The position numbers and the translations under genes were made by a program. A DNA stretch of 64,000 nt from Colletes latitarsis (Eukaryota; Arthropoda; Insecta; Hymenoptera; Colletidae), in the NCBI RefSeq assembly GCF_051014445.1, contig NC_135141.1, positions 32,573,422-32,637,421 on the forward strand, given 5' to 3'. Shown here piece after piece: positions 38,271 to 49,153 of this stretch (positions are counted from its first letter, which is position 1; the number at the start of each line of letters is the position of its first letter). A model generated the notes under the pieces. The model had not been told where the DNA came from. It saw only the letters and a program-made list of their open reading frames with translations, and searched no databases.

Positions 38271-41200
38271 CTCGAAGAGAGAGTTGAAGTGTAACAATTA
38301 ATAGAATTCTATTTAATTATTTTAGTTTTTGGAATGAAAACAATAAGAGTTTCGAGGGTGGCGATAGTTCAGGGAAGAAACGGTAGTTTAGTTGAACGTT
38401 AGCGTGTTAAAAGCTCGGGACAACATTACGTGCAACAAGCACTGTGGCGTGAGCAACAAGTCTGCGATATTACACCGGTGCACGCAAAACAATTTCGTAT
38501 AGTTCTTATCAGCATTACTGTTGAAGATTTGGAAACAGCTGGGTTTACCCAGTACGTGACTTTCCACGCTATTTTCGAAACACGGAATTCCTATGCCACT
38601 TGTGTTCATATTCATTTCTAGATAGGAAGCTCCAAGTTCTAATTACGGGACTTGGAGATCTTCAAATTCTTCCTGATTCCAACCCTGACCTTTTAATGGG
38701 CTTCTTCAAACGTTGAAAGTAATTATACATATGCTTGAGAGTCATACAACGGTAGATTTATGGATATTAATAGCGTATTTACATATTTTTATCGCAAGAA
38801 CTTCATCTTTCCGTTAATGTTACTTTCACAACCTCATTGAAAATAAAAATCTACATATAATACAGATATCTGACCCTACGTTAAATTATAATCGACCTGG
38901 GTCCGATGAGGCAGAGTGGGGATGAGAGCGTTGCAACAACTCGGGGGAAAGAAAGTTGCAATAAGCCGGGGAACACTGTACGAACCATGCTCGTTCGCAT
39001 TTTAAGTGCACCATCGTCCAACCGGAAATGCAATGGATCCTATGCGCGCGCGTTCACCGTCTTCCTTCTTCGACCAAAGAATTTCCCAGCGAATCTGCGT
39101 CGCCGGCATATATTACTGTCACGATTACGCTGACAGTTGTTTATCGTTCTCGAAATTCCGGGGCAACCGTCCCTTCGTGTTCCGCCGCGGCGATAACGCA
39201 ACGCTGGCTGTCGAGAAACCGCATTCTCAGTTTTTATCGCGCGTTCCGGCTGGCTGCGAGTAGCTTTATCGAATCGGCCGCGACTGTACGCGCGTTTTCC
39301 CTTCTGTTTAAAGACCTGGCCCCGGGCTTTTCAACAAGATGAAAGGTGACGTTTCCTTTTGAACACTTGGTCTAAAAAATTCTCTTCTTTTGCTCGACGT
39401 TGTTTGCTCCCACGCCAACGGCACCAACTTCAAACCAATTCCGTAATATTAAAAAACATTGTAAACGAATTTCAATTAATTGAATTTCTTTAAAGAAGAT
39501 ACATATATAGCTGAATGGTTTCGAGGCGTTATTTTAAGAATCATTGCTATATATCCGAATATGGTGTACGGATTAGAGGGTTCATTGTGTTTATTTTCTC
39601 ACAGTTCACTCGGCGTTAGCTTCGTCGTTAATCTTCTGGAGAAACTCTAGGGGATTCATTAACTATAGTCAGCATCCGCCAGTCACTGGAGGCGGTCCAG
39701 AAATCCGCCTATATACGCGTTTTTCCAGGTTCGTGAAACGGAACTCTCCCAGTACTTCTTATTTCCTTCGGTCGACACTGTGCGTCCAGCTTTTTCCCGT
39801 TTTCTTACGAAACCAGCCGTCGTCGTAGGAGCGCTAAAACCGTGGAATAATCGAGTTCTCCCGCGCCATTTCTCTTTCTTCTTTGTCCGCGTCTTGTTTG
39901 CAACACTTCCTCCGGGAGTCCACTTAGTCGTTACAGCGTCTCTGTTTAGACACGGCTCGATGTTCTGTCGAAATTTCCATAACAATTGTTCCGTTACACG
40001 GTCTATCCAATCGATGCAATTGCCGAACGCGCGTGTAAATTAAATTATAATATTTTATCGACGTACAATGACGTTTCTAAATAATGTTCTTAAATTAAGA
40101 ACAGAAAATGAACACGTAAGAGAAACAAAAGTTACAGATTACGAATTTGTTTACGATACTCGAACTATCGAAATTAAATTAATTAAAATCTTTTAAGGTA
40201 GAATTGATAACTCAATTTATTATTCTTTCTATGTGTGTACAAAGAGTGGTTTTGTCTTCCTTGATCTGAAAATTAATTCTAGAAAGGCAATAATGGCCAC
40301 ACGTGGAATAATCATGCGATTAACATGCATTTTGCATTAAAATTCATTGCTCTATTACTTTTCAGTGATTACCTTAATTCGTTATCATAATAACAAGAAG
40401 CAGTAATTAGATTACTTATTCATAATAACAGACGATAATGACACACGATAATTAATGATAATTATAAGAGTAATATATTTTACTGCGTTAATACGAAGTG
40501 TGTGTACACGTTCAAAATAATTATAATTAATGTTCGTATATTCGGCTGCAATCATTTTATACAGGATTATTATCGCATTCTTAATTCGAGACGTAATATT
40601 GAAAAACTGCGTTTTGTTGATATTACTTACTAAAATCAAACATTAATTAGACATTAAAATGTTGCAGTTTATCAACAAATATATTTTTAAACGCAATACA
40701 GAAAAAAAATATTCACTGCTATAATTATTCTCATAAAAAATGAATTTCTTTGTAAACTTATTTCCGTCTCTCGTTCCATCTTCGACCATTTAGTCCTCTT
40801 GAATATTTTTCCATATCTTTAACGACGAGGAATTTCGCCAGTTCTCGCGATTCCCGAGATTTTGCATTCGATTTATTTATAACAAGTATCTTGACCGTAA
40901 TAGATAATCGTTGCTCGGTCGCGGAGGGGTCAACTTCGGTCGTAAAACCCAGGGACGTTTTTGGTTTCTTTCACGAACCACGTAAAGTCACTCGAAACTT
41001 TTTCCCAGAGCTTTCCGTTAGTTATAATTAGAGCTACTCTTGTCAGAGTTTAATTTCGCAGACGATTCTTAATTCAGACGGAAAACTGAGTTCGCGAGGG
41101 TCGTGCGATGTGTCCAAGAAGAAGAGACGAAAGAAACGAAGTAGCTCAAACAGTGGGAAGGGTAGGTGACCGAGGTCGGTTCAAGGGTCTAATCAGGTCA

Positions 41201-43895
41201 GACAAAGATTGTTCCTTCTTCGTTTCTCATTCATGTAAACTCCTCGTTCTATGTTCGAATCATTAATTAGACCGTTACGTTACCTTTTCTTCTTCTTCTT
41301 CTACTGTCATCGCGTCTACTTAGTCTAATTAGTATTAAAATTTTTTAAATAATAATACTTGCTTTTTTTACGATAATCAGCATCGTTTTGCGGTCATCGA
41401 GGCATTAAAATTTGTCGTAAAATCCTGAATGTTATTTAACAGAATGAAAAAAATATAAATTTCGCGATTTACTAATTATTCACAACGCTCCGTTGTCAGA
41501 AGTTTAATATTAAAAAGTTTAAAAGCAACAACAATAAATCACGTTATATTCGTTTACATTTTCCAACGCGCTTTTTGTTCGTACATTTAAATATGACCTA
41601 CCAACGTTATAATGCCTCTAAAAATCCATCCATTTCGGTGAAAAAGGGAGAATAGCGACAACGTCATTGGAATTAATGTGGCCGAGACAGGCGCCGGCCG
41701 GAGTTCATTTATTGTCTGTAAAAGCTCTCTATTTGTCATTGTCGTATGTATGGTCAAAACAATGTACGCATTCAACAAGACCACTAGGAACGTGACGAGT
41801 ATAGAATTGACCGAGGTCGATGAAACTGGGATTGCAAAGTGATAAATAAATCTAGGAACCGCTTAAAACAGCTATTCGAAACTCCTGATAAAAATTTTTT
41901 AAAGACGATCGGTTTGATATTTCGATTATTACCATCCATTAAAACATAATTTTTATCGTAAACTTTTATTCGATGCAACAAAAGAAGTGAAGTGAAAATT
42001 TATTTTCATCTTTCCATATCGTAAAAAATTATTCGTAAAGCGTGTACCGAATGCTGTAACGAGCAGAAAATAAATCTTCAGCTAAGGTTGGGTGATTTTC
42101 GTTAACTATACTCTAGGATAAAGTTCCGAAGCAAATCTTCCGAAGGCGCGTAAAAAAGTTCTTTCAGGGATGGTACCGTGGATATACCCAACGTAATTAA
42201 ATTACAAACCACTTAACTAGTACCTGAGCTGGAGATTAATCCGAGATTACTTTGCAGCCGAGAAACAGTATTATTCTATTACCGTGCTATTGTGTCCTTT
42301 ATCTCGACTACGGTCGCCGTGGTTTCACAACATGCAATAATTGAACAACACCGGTCACTTTATCGTACCCCTTTTAACCGTGTTTCTACCTTAGAACGAT
42401 CTCAGCACTTTTCTTAATTTGTTTCAAGCGTAACATTTTTATAGGGAAAAGGGAGTAAAACTTATTAACATACGTGGTGTGTATTAGATCGTTCGCAACC
42501 TTTAGTATAATAAAATTTTATTCTTTAAAAATTTTAAGGGTTGAGTCATCGATTAATTTCCATATTGGTAATTTGATTGGACTTGATTAGCTTAAACCTT
42601 GTCACGAGCCAGACTCGTCAGTGTACGGTAAGGAGTTAATAGAGAAAACTGTAAGCCATGAAATGTTATAATAGCTAAAAGGAAGTTCTTATTCGGAGAA
42701 TCTTCTTTCGAAGAAACTTATGCGTCGACCCAATAAACGCGGACAACTAGAGCGCAGCAAAGTGTCAGTTTGCATTGGGATAAATTGGCATTCCGCGTCT
42801 TTAGGTTCAAAATGAATTAACTTCCTCTCCAATATGCCAACTTTATATTCGGTAATGGTACTCGAACAGTATTCAGGGCTTCCGTAATATAAACTGCCGA
42901 GTAAGTGAAGTCACGTTCCGCGCTAGTTCTCTCAAAGAAAGACGAAGAAACGTAAGTTGGTCGCGTTCCACGACAAATTTCACTGCATGTTTCATCAAAT
43001 CTATACTCCCTTTTCCGCCGCTCACTTCAATGGCCCGATATCTCTTTACTTCCCCGCGTCTCCTTAATTCTGCAAGGGGCGTTGCAGCAGAAAGTTTTGC
43101 TGGCACAGCCAGACCGACTGGCTCGAGCGTTTATCTTTGGATCCGCTGCCTCCGCTCGTCCTCCATTCTTCCCTTTCTTTACTGTTTACTAAATCCGTAA
43201 TAACGATGCACCCCGTTTCAAGTACTTACCTTAACCTATTCCGAACGGAAGTCTCGCTCTCTCGCGCTTGGAATATGTGGAACGCTAAAAAAGGGAGATA
43301 AGGTTTTCGAACAACTTCCGCGGCAACTTTTTCTGATACGCATTTTAGAAACACTCCGGGGCAAGATTGTTTGTTCTTTGTTCTTGATTTTGCAGTATTT
43401 TAAAACGTAACTAGGATAAATATTAAAGTACATCGAAATAATATCCGAGGACTACAGAATATATTTTTCGAAAAGAAACTTAGAAAGAGACAAGAGGCGT
43501 TATTTTACGTATAAAGAAAATTCAGTTATTAACGGCCGTCTATTTTATTAGCATAGCTTTGATATCAAAACTGTATATTTTTCAACACATTGGAGCCATT
43601 GACATATGTTTCCTCGACATCGTATTCATCGACAGTATTTCACCAATATCGACTTTTGCCGACACTGTTTACTTACTACTGAGCATGACAAATTTTTATT
43701 GTTGAACCAATATACGCTCTGCGTTGGTACCATAAATCAAACAGCAGAAACTCTTTCGTCTATTCGCGGCAATTAAAATATTTGTATCGATAGCTTTGTA
43801 TACAGACAACGTGGAAGTGGAAGCGATCTATTACGAAGAGTGTCGACAAAATTGAGAAAAATAGCAGCGACTACAAATGCTACGTCATTTTTTAA
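38271..43895. other. Non-coding stretch, no gene recognised
   Basis: Mixed AT-rich DNA. GC-richer DNA at 38980-39340 is open in three overlapping plus-strand frames, which marks a stop-poor stretch. A (TTC)5 simple repeat lies at 41287-41302. The segment 40300-40480 is rich in TAATTA, TAATGA and ATTAC words but without palindromic order. No gene or RNA identified. Confidence 0.5.
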
Positions 43896-43965
43896 TTTTC
43901 ATCGGATAGTAGATAAAACGCCTTTGAAAATGAATTTTATTCCAAGTCGATACCATAGTTAATTC
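43896..43965 (-). repeat. Repeat family A, third fragment
   Basis: The block from TCATCGGATAG through CCTTT-AAAATGA, AAGTCGATA and GTTAATTCATGG aligns with 44162-44230 of the neighbouring copy in the same orientation. Similarity is moderate with small indels, so this fragment is older or from another subfamily. Together with 44146-44612 it makes a loose same-orientation pair about 265 bp apart. Confidence 0.5.
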
Positions 43966-44145
43966 ATGGACAAAACAATTATTTAAGAAAAATTACTGGC
44001 TAGTAAATACGCAGACATGAAATAAACAATTTACGATCCAGTTTTATCGTACACTAATTGTACGATCAATAGGAGTTGCTGAAACTTCTTTGAGTATGTA
44101 GTGTCAAAGTAAATTACAAAATAAACCTGGAAGACAGCAAAAATT

Positions 44146-44612
44146 ATAGTAGTTAGTATAGTCATCGGATAGAGGATGAAATTACCTTTAAAATGAGCGT
44201 TTGTACGAGTCGATAGCTTCATTAGTTCCGGAGATATGACGATTTTAATTTCAAGTCGATGCGATGGCTAGTTCCGGAAATATAAGGGTCCGTAGTGTTT
44301 GTTTACTACGGCCTTGACAAGGCCGTTGACCGCGCGCGCACATTGGAAAGTAGGTCACGAGTCACGTGCGAGACAAAGAGGTCCGGCGCGACGCGTCAGA
44401 CGGAGACAGCGATAGTCGAATTAAGAAAAATTACCATTTACATAAATCGCGATATCTCCAAAACGGAAAGTCCGATCGTCAAAAACCAAAAACCATTCTA
44501 AAGAGGAAGCTTTGCCGCTTCTAACAGTGGCTCAATAATTAATAAAACATTAATGGTTTTGGAACTGCACGCGTTTAAACTTTTACTTTTTTAATACGCG
44601 TTATTACGCATA
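44146..44612 (-). repeat. Dispersed repeat family A, copy 2
   Basis: This is the reverse-orientation partner of 7642-8160, matching at both ends but not in the core (about 44300-44400). The core here contains a perfect 9-bp-arm palindrome, ACGGCCTTG-A-CAAGGCCGT (44308-44326), which the other copy lacks. The outer part holds an internal near-duplication: GTCGAT...TTAGTTCCGGAGATATGACG, then GTCGAT...CTAGTTCCGGAAATATAAGG, about 47 bp apart. No coding capacity. Confidence 0.75.
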
Positions 44613-47600
44613 TTTTTGATAAATACACCAGATTAATTGATTCAGAATTGTATACCGTTCTCGCCGGAAAACCCGTGTACTTTTCGGTGGACGTTGGTCC
44701 GAAATTCAATTCCACTCGTCCGTCGTCCACGGGGACTCGACCGACGCAGTCTCGGCGCAACACCTTTCTCCGTTTCTGTCCGTTAACACCTCAACAAGTG
44801 CCAGGAACTATTCCTGGTAAGAGACTTAGCACCGTTGAACGTCGTCGCGCCACCACGACGGACAGAGTCAAATTCCACGGTTGATTAAGGGAATTAGGTG
44901 TCCGTTCCGACGAGCCCTGCGGACTCTGTTTAACCGAGCTGCAACTGGAACTCGTGACGCGTCACTATTCATCGTCTGCCCGCCGTGGGCCTCGAACTAT
45001 TCCCGAAGCGACAGGTGCCAGTTGTTGAATAAGCCTCGTGTGTTCGAGCAACTATCGGACAAATGGTCCATAATTCCAGACGTGGACAAGGGTGGGAGTG
45101 GGGTAGATCCAACGTTTTGATCTTAACAGAGTCTCCTTGGGATTTCTTTTCGTTGGATTTATCATGGACACCGCGATCGTACGACTTTACGACGATCACG
45201 TATATTGGTGCCACCTGATGTCTACGAGTTCCTTTCAGGAAAGTGCTCGAGCTCTTATCCAACTGACACAGAAACGTTCGAAGCGTGTCGACGTAAAAGT
45301 GGAATCGCTGTCGTTTCACGGGTTCTCGCTGATGCTACCGATGAAAGGCCACTCGAAGGCTACGCGGAGTGGAATTCGCCAACGACTAATCATTTTATGC
45401 TTTTCTCGCGACGTCCGGGACGACCCATTTAAATCGTTCCGAACGAACGGCCTCGAAACTTTAAGCGACGAAAAATGTTGAATTTCGAGGGACATTGGTA
45501 CTTTGTTGGTGAGGATTATTTAGTTTAGTTTACTTCGCGACGCGAAATTATGTATTTAAGACTTGTTTTTTTATTTGTTTTATTTTATGTCGCATGCTCT
45601 CTTTTGTGTAGTTAATTTGTATCACGTATTTCAAGCCTGAAGTACAATTTATCGTGGGAGCACATGCTATAACGACAATCGTTACGACCTCCCCATGTTC
45701 CGGGGAAAAGATTGCAATCCCTACGATAAAGTGGCCTCTGGAAGACGTTTCTTCGGAAAACTGGGGGTTGATGAGCCCTTTCATTCGAGCAGCAATAGCC
45801 ATTCCACGCAGCCGTTCCCATTAGAACCCTAAATTCCACGAAGATTACACACCCCTGAATGCCTCTCAAATTCCTTGGTGAAAACACTACAGCTCTATAG
45901 TACCTGAGGACCTGATCTCGAATGGCGGGAGTTGGTAAAGCTGATTGTATCGACGACGCGTCGATCTCATCAGAAACATGACCGCCGGAGCTTTGGTAAT
46001 GATGTCTGGATATTGAGCCGTGGCGAGTGCAATTACTTTATCCTGTTTCTGGGTTCCTGTAGCGCGCAAGGTTTCCTCGATTTTCATTTTCCCCTTCGTG
46101 TTTTTCACGGACGTTCGACGGTAACGAGAATTCATCGTAATCGTTGGGTGATTTGAAAGTTGGTGGAATAATTGTTCGCGTCGCGACGGTGTTCCCTTTT
46201 TTTCGGGGGGCACATTTATCGTTACGTATTTCGATTGTGTTTCGTTTTCCTCGGACGTGGTAAAATTGCATTTGTACGGAATGGCACTAGGCGAGGAGAA
46301 ACAAAATTTATTGGGTAATTTTAATGAAACAGAAATATAAAGTTTTTGGCTTGTGTTATTGAAGAAGCTTTCAAATTATATAACGTTTTAAAAATGAAAT
46401 GCAGTACTAAAAGGAATTAACACGTGTGGTTGAATTTGGAAATACAGACGTAATATTTTATTCGATAATTGTAAATAATCGCGTGGAACGAGTGGGAATG
46501 AAAGGCTTAAGGTAAATCGTTTTCCGGTAATCATGCAGTGAGCGGTTCTAAAGGGAAATCCGCGCTTAAGCGGAAGTGGTGCTTTCTAACAGGATAGCAC
46601 AGTGAGAACCAGAACGTCTGGGCCTCGCAGAGTGTTGGGTTCACCGCTTCCTCACTTTCTTACTTTTTGATAAAGGAATACCTTCGCGGAAAGTGGTAAC
46701 CTTTGCTCCCCATCCAGGTCTCCGCCATTCTTGTAAGCGAACGAATCCTTGCGTTGGCGAAGAACGAGTCGAATCTCGATAAGTGCAACCTCGACGATTC
46801 CGGGAGACCATTTTTCATTGAATTGTGTTGACAAGTGGAAGGGTCACTTACCCACGAGTCAAATTGGACGCGAAATATTCTAGTAACCTGGTATACCCAA
46901 TCCATACTGTCGATACTAATCTAGAAATTCTAGTCTGGTATCGATAAATATTTAATAGTTCACGAAAATATTATTGTTCGTTTCATTTTCGTTTGGTACA
47001 TTTTTTTGTCAAACCATTAGAGTTTCGTGATTAGAGTATACATTCAAGTCTAATGCAAAATATATTGGAGTAGTTTTTATTTTTATATTATTTATTTGTT
47101 ATGCACAAGTAAATGGATTATAAAGAAGTAAAATCCCATCAGTGTAAAATAGAAAATATAATGATATTTTTTACAGTTGAGGTAGAGACCAGTGTTTATA
47201 AAAAACGGAATAAATATCGATAGTGAGACAATCCGCATTCTTCAGCATTAAAAATTTCCTCTTGCGACTTCCTTGGATTGTACATTCCCCCTCCTCTGCC
47301 CTCTGGGGATCGCGCCAGCTACTTTGTAAAAAGCCAGCATATATAGTAATTCTGTTATGTGTGTTTGTGGCGTATGTGTGGGTTATTTATTGTGAAGGTT
47401 GCTTCTGAAATAGTAAAGGGAACTCGAGAACGTGTTTCTATTGCTAAGGTAGTGTAGGTTTCTTTTGATTTTTAACGAATATGCTTGTATCGTTGCCAAC
47501 GGTTTCGAGCTCCCGTAACTATTCAGTCCAGCGACAATAATCGTCCAAGCTACGACGATACTCCTACCTAATTATAATCAGTTCGTATCCACAGTTGCCA

Positions 47601-47689
47601 AAATTCTCAACAAATATAACAAAATCATACCGTAAGGTCAGAAAGCATTTCTGTAAACATAATAACTTCAGATGTTTAGGCCTGGGATT
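44613..47689. other. Intergenic or intronic stretch with a GC-rich, stop-poor block
   Basis: The block 44640-46215 is unusually free of stops on both strands: plus-strand frames of 78, 114 and 75 codons, minus-strand frames of 116, 108 and 91 codons. Candidate splice signals exist (a CTG/GTAAGAGA donor at about 44814-44823, a TTCCTTTCAG acceptor ending near 45239), but they do not join into a product I recognise. It could hold exons of an unidentified gene. I give no gene call. Confidence 0.35.
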
Positions 47690-47997
47690 TTTTTATAGAA
47701 AGTTTTTGTAGGTACCCATGAGCTCTACTTCAGGAAAAAGTTTCATTGAAATATATTCACAATTGTAGGAGTTATGGCTGTTTGAAAATTGGACCATTTT
47801 TATGGGGTTTTTCTCATTTTGCGGGGTCAAGGACCAACTTTTCGAATATTTTTGCGATTTGTACATATTCTCCATCAAAATACGCGTAGTTTGCTTTTTT
47901 AAACATCAAAATCGGCCAATCCGTTCAGAAGTTATAACGTTTTAAAGATATTCATGAAATTTCAGGGAACCATTTCTGACCTCACATTAGATTTTCG
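47690..47997. repeat. Repeat family C, long copy joined to family B
   Basis: The part at 47856-47900 is shared with 22729-22770 (core AAAATACGCGTAGTTTGC). It is followed by AATCCGTTCAGAAGTTATAACG and then directly by the reversed family B fragment at 47998. The left part (47690-47855) has no partner in this window and is placed in the repeat only because it runs on without a break. The composite looks like nested or adjacent insertions. Confidence 0.45.
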
Positions 47998-48138
47998 GTA
48001 AGGAATTTTTTTCTCGAAACTGAGTAGGAATTCGGGGGTATGTCTGTTGACCAAAAATGATTGTAATTGACCCCCGCACCTGAAAATAATTTTTTTAGAA
48101 CAATTTGGAAAATTTTTTTTTCGCCGAAAAATTTCTAA
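47998..48138 (-). repeat. Repeat family B, reversed fragment
   Basis: The reverse complement matches the spacer of the 26.9-kb copy: GAAATTTTTCGGCGAAAA, then GTTCTAAAAAAATTATTTTC, GGGGGTCAATTACAATC and TCGAGAAAAAAATTC. Both 58-bp arms are missing. It abuts the family C sequence on its left. Confidence 0.75.
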
Positions 48139-48653
48139 GGGAAATCTATGGGAAAATGAGGTTTGAAAAGTGCTACCGCACCGAGGGGATGTTCTTTTTT
48201 AATGGCGCCGATATTTCTTTCAACGTTTTCCGTCTCAATTTTCTCCCTCGTTTTTGCGTACCGCGATTAGCGATCGAAGGTCCGGGAAAAGGAGATGGTA
48301 ATTACGCTCCGGTTGATTGCAACAACGCCAGAACGTCGCTGCGCGATTATGCGCTGCGCAATTGCCTCGTTCTCCTTCCTCTAGACGCTCTCGTCAACGC
48401 CACGGAGTCCTCTTGGCTTCTATCGCGGCTCAAAGAAACGAAGTAAACACTCGGAATGACGCCTTTTGTCGCCGCGAAACGTCGCGGCTCGAGGAAATGA
48501 TAAAGCGGCTCGTCACGCCGCGAAGAAAAAGTCCTCGGGACAATTAACGAGGCACAACGCCTTAATGAAATTCGCAATAACGCTTTCTGGGGCTTCCTCG
48601 ATAATTTCTACAACTTACGTAACATTTTTCTTTTCGTCGTTTTTCGTGAAAGC
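48139..48653. other. Non-coding stretch, GC-rich
   Basis: Open frames on both strands overlap at 48317-48577 (76 codons each) and 48105-48446 (113 codons, starting inside the family B fragment). No domain is recognisable. Chance openness is the simplest reading. Confidence 0.45.
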
Positions 48654-49153
48654 GCTGTTTATTCGATGCAAGAATTTTGAATATTTTTATTTGCAGATTC
48701 TTCTTCTCGCGCATTTTATTTTACCCGTTTCCAACGATCTGCGTACTGAAGTTATTTTCCACTCTATTTCAAAGTTTTCGTATAATTTTATTCGACTTTT
48801 TTTACGAGCAAGATTATTTTTTTAAAAAATGCTATGTATTCGATGCACTGGAATTCTGAATATTTTTACCTGCAGATTTTTCTTTTCGTGCATTTTATTC
48901 TGCCTTGTCTTTTCACCGATGAATATATCAAAATTATTCTCCACTCTGTTTCAAAGTTTTTATATTTGTTCGACTTTCTTTATAAGTAATATTATGTTTT
49001 TTAAATTATATTTATCGAATGTAGTAATTCCAAATATTTTTATCCACAAATTTCCTATATAATTAAAAAAAAAATGCTGTTTATCGTACGCAATAATTCT
49101 GAATGTTTTTATTCGCAAACTCTCTTCTCCCGTAGTTTATTCCCACCGATGTC
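48654..49153. repeat. Degenerate tandem array, unit about 177 bp
   Basis: Units start at about 48654, 48831, 49007 and 49076. Units 1 and 2 align along their full length: GCT-TRTATTCGATGCA, GAATATTTTTA-YTGCAGATT, GCATTTTATT, TTCCACTCTRTTTCAAAGTTTT, TTCGACTTTYTTTA. Unit 3 is cut to about 70 bp, and unit 4 keeps only the first 78 bp. The array is AT-rich with regularly placed GAATATTTTTAT boxes. A decayed satellite-like minisatellite is likely. The flanking sequence to the right is unrelated. Confidence 0.7.

Noticed and set aside
41287..41302. (TTC)5 and other short simple repeats or T-runs
   Set aside because: Ordinary microsatellite-scale sequence, mentioned in the region notes only.
45548..46213. 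Minus-strand frames (108, 91 and 84 codons) as exons of a membrane protein
   Set aside because: One hydrophobic segment (GEVVTIVVIACAP) is visible, but there is no family match, and the frames overlap each other. Kept only as a note on the GC-rich block.
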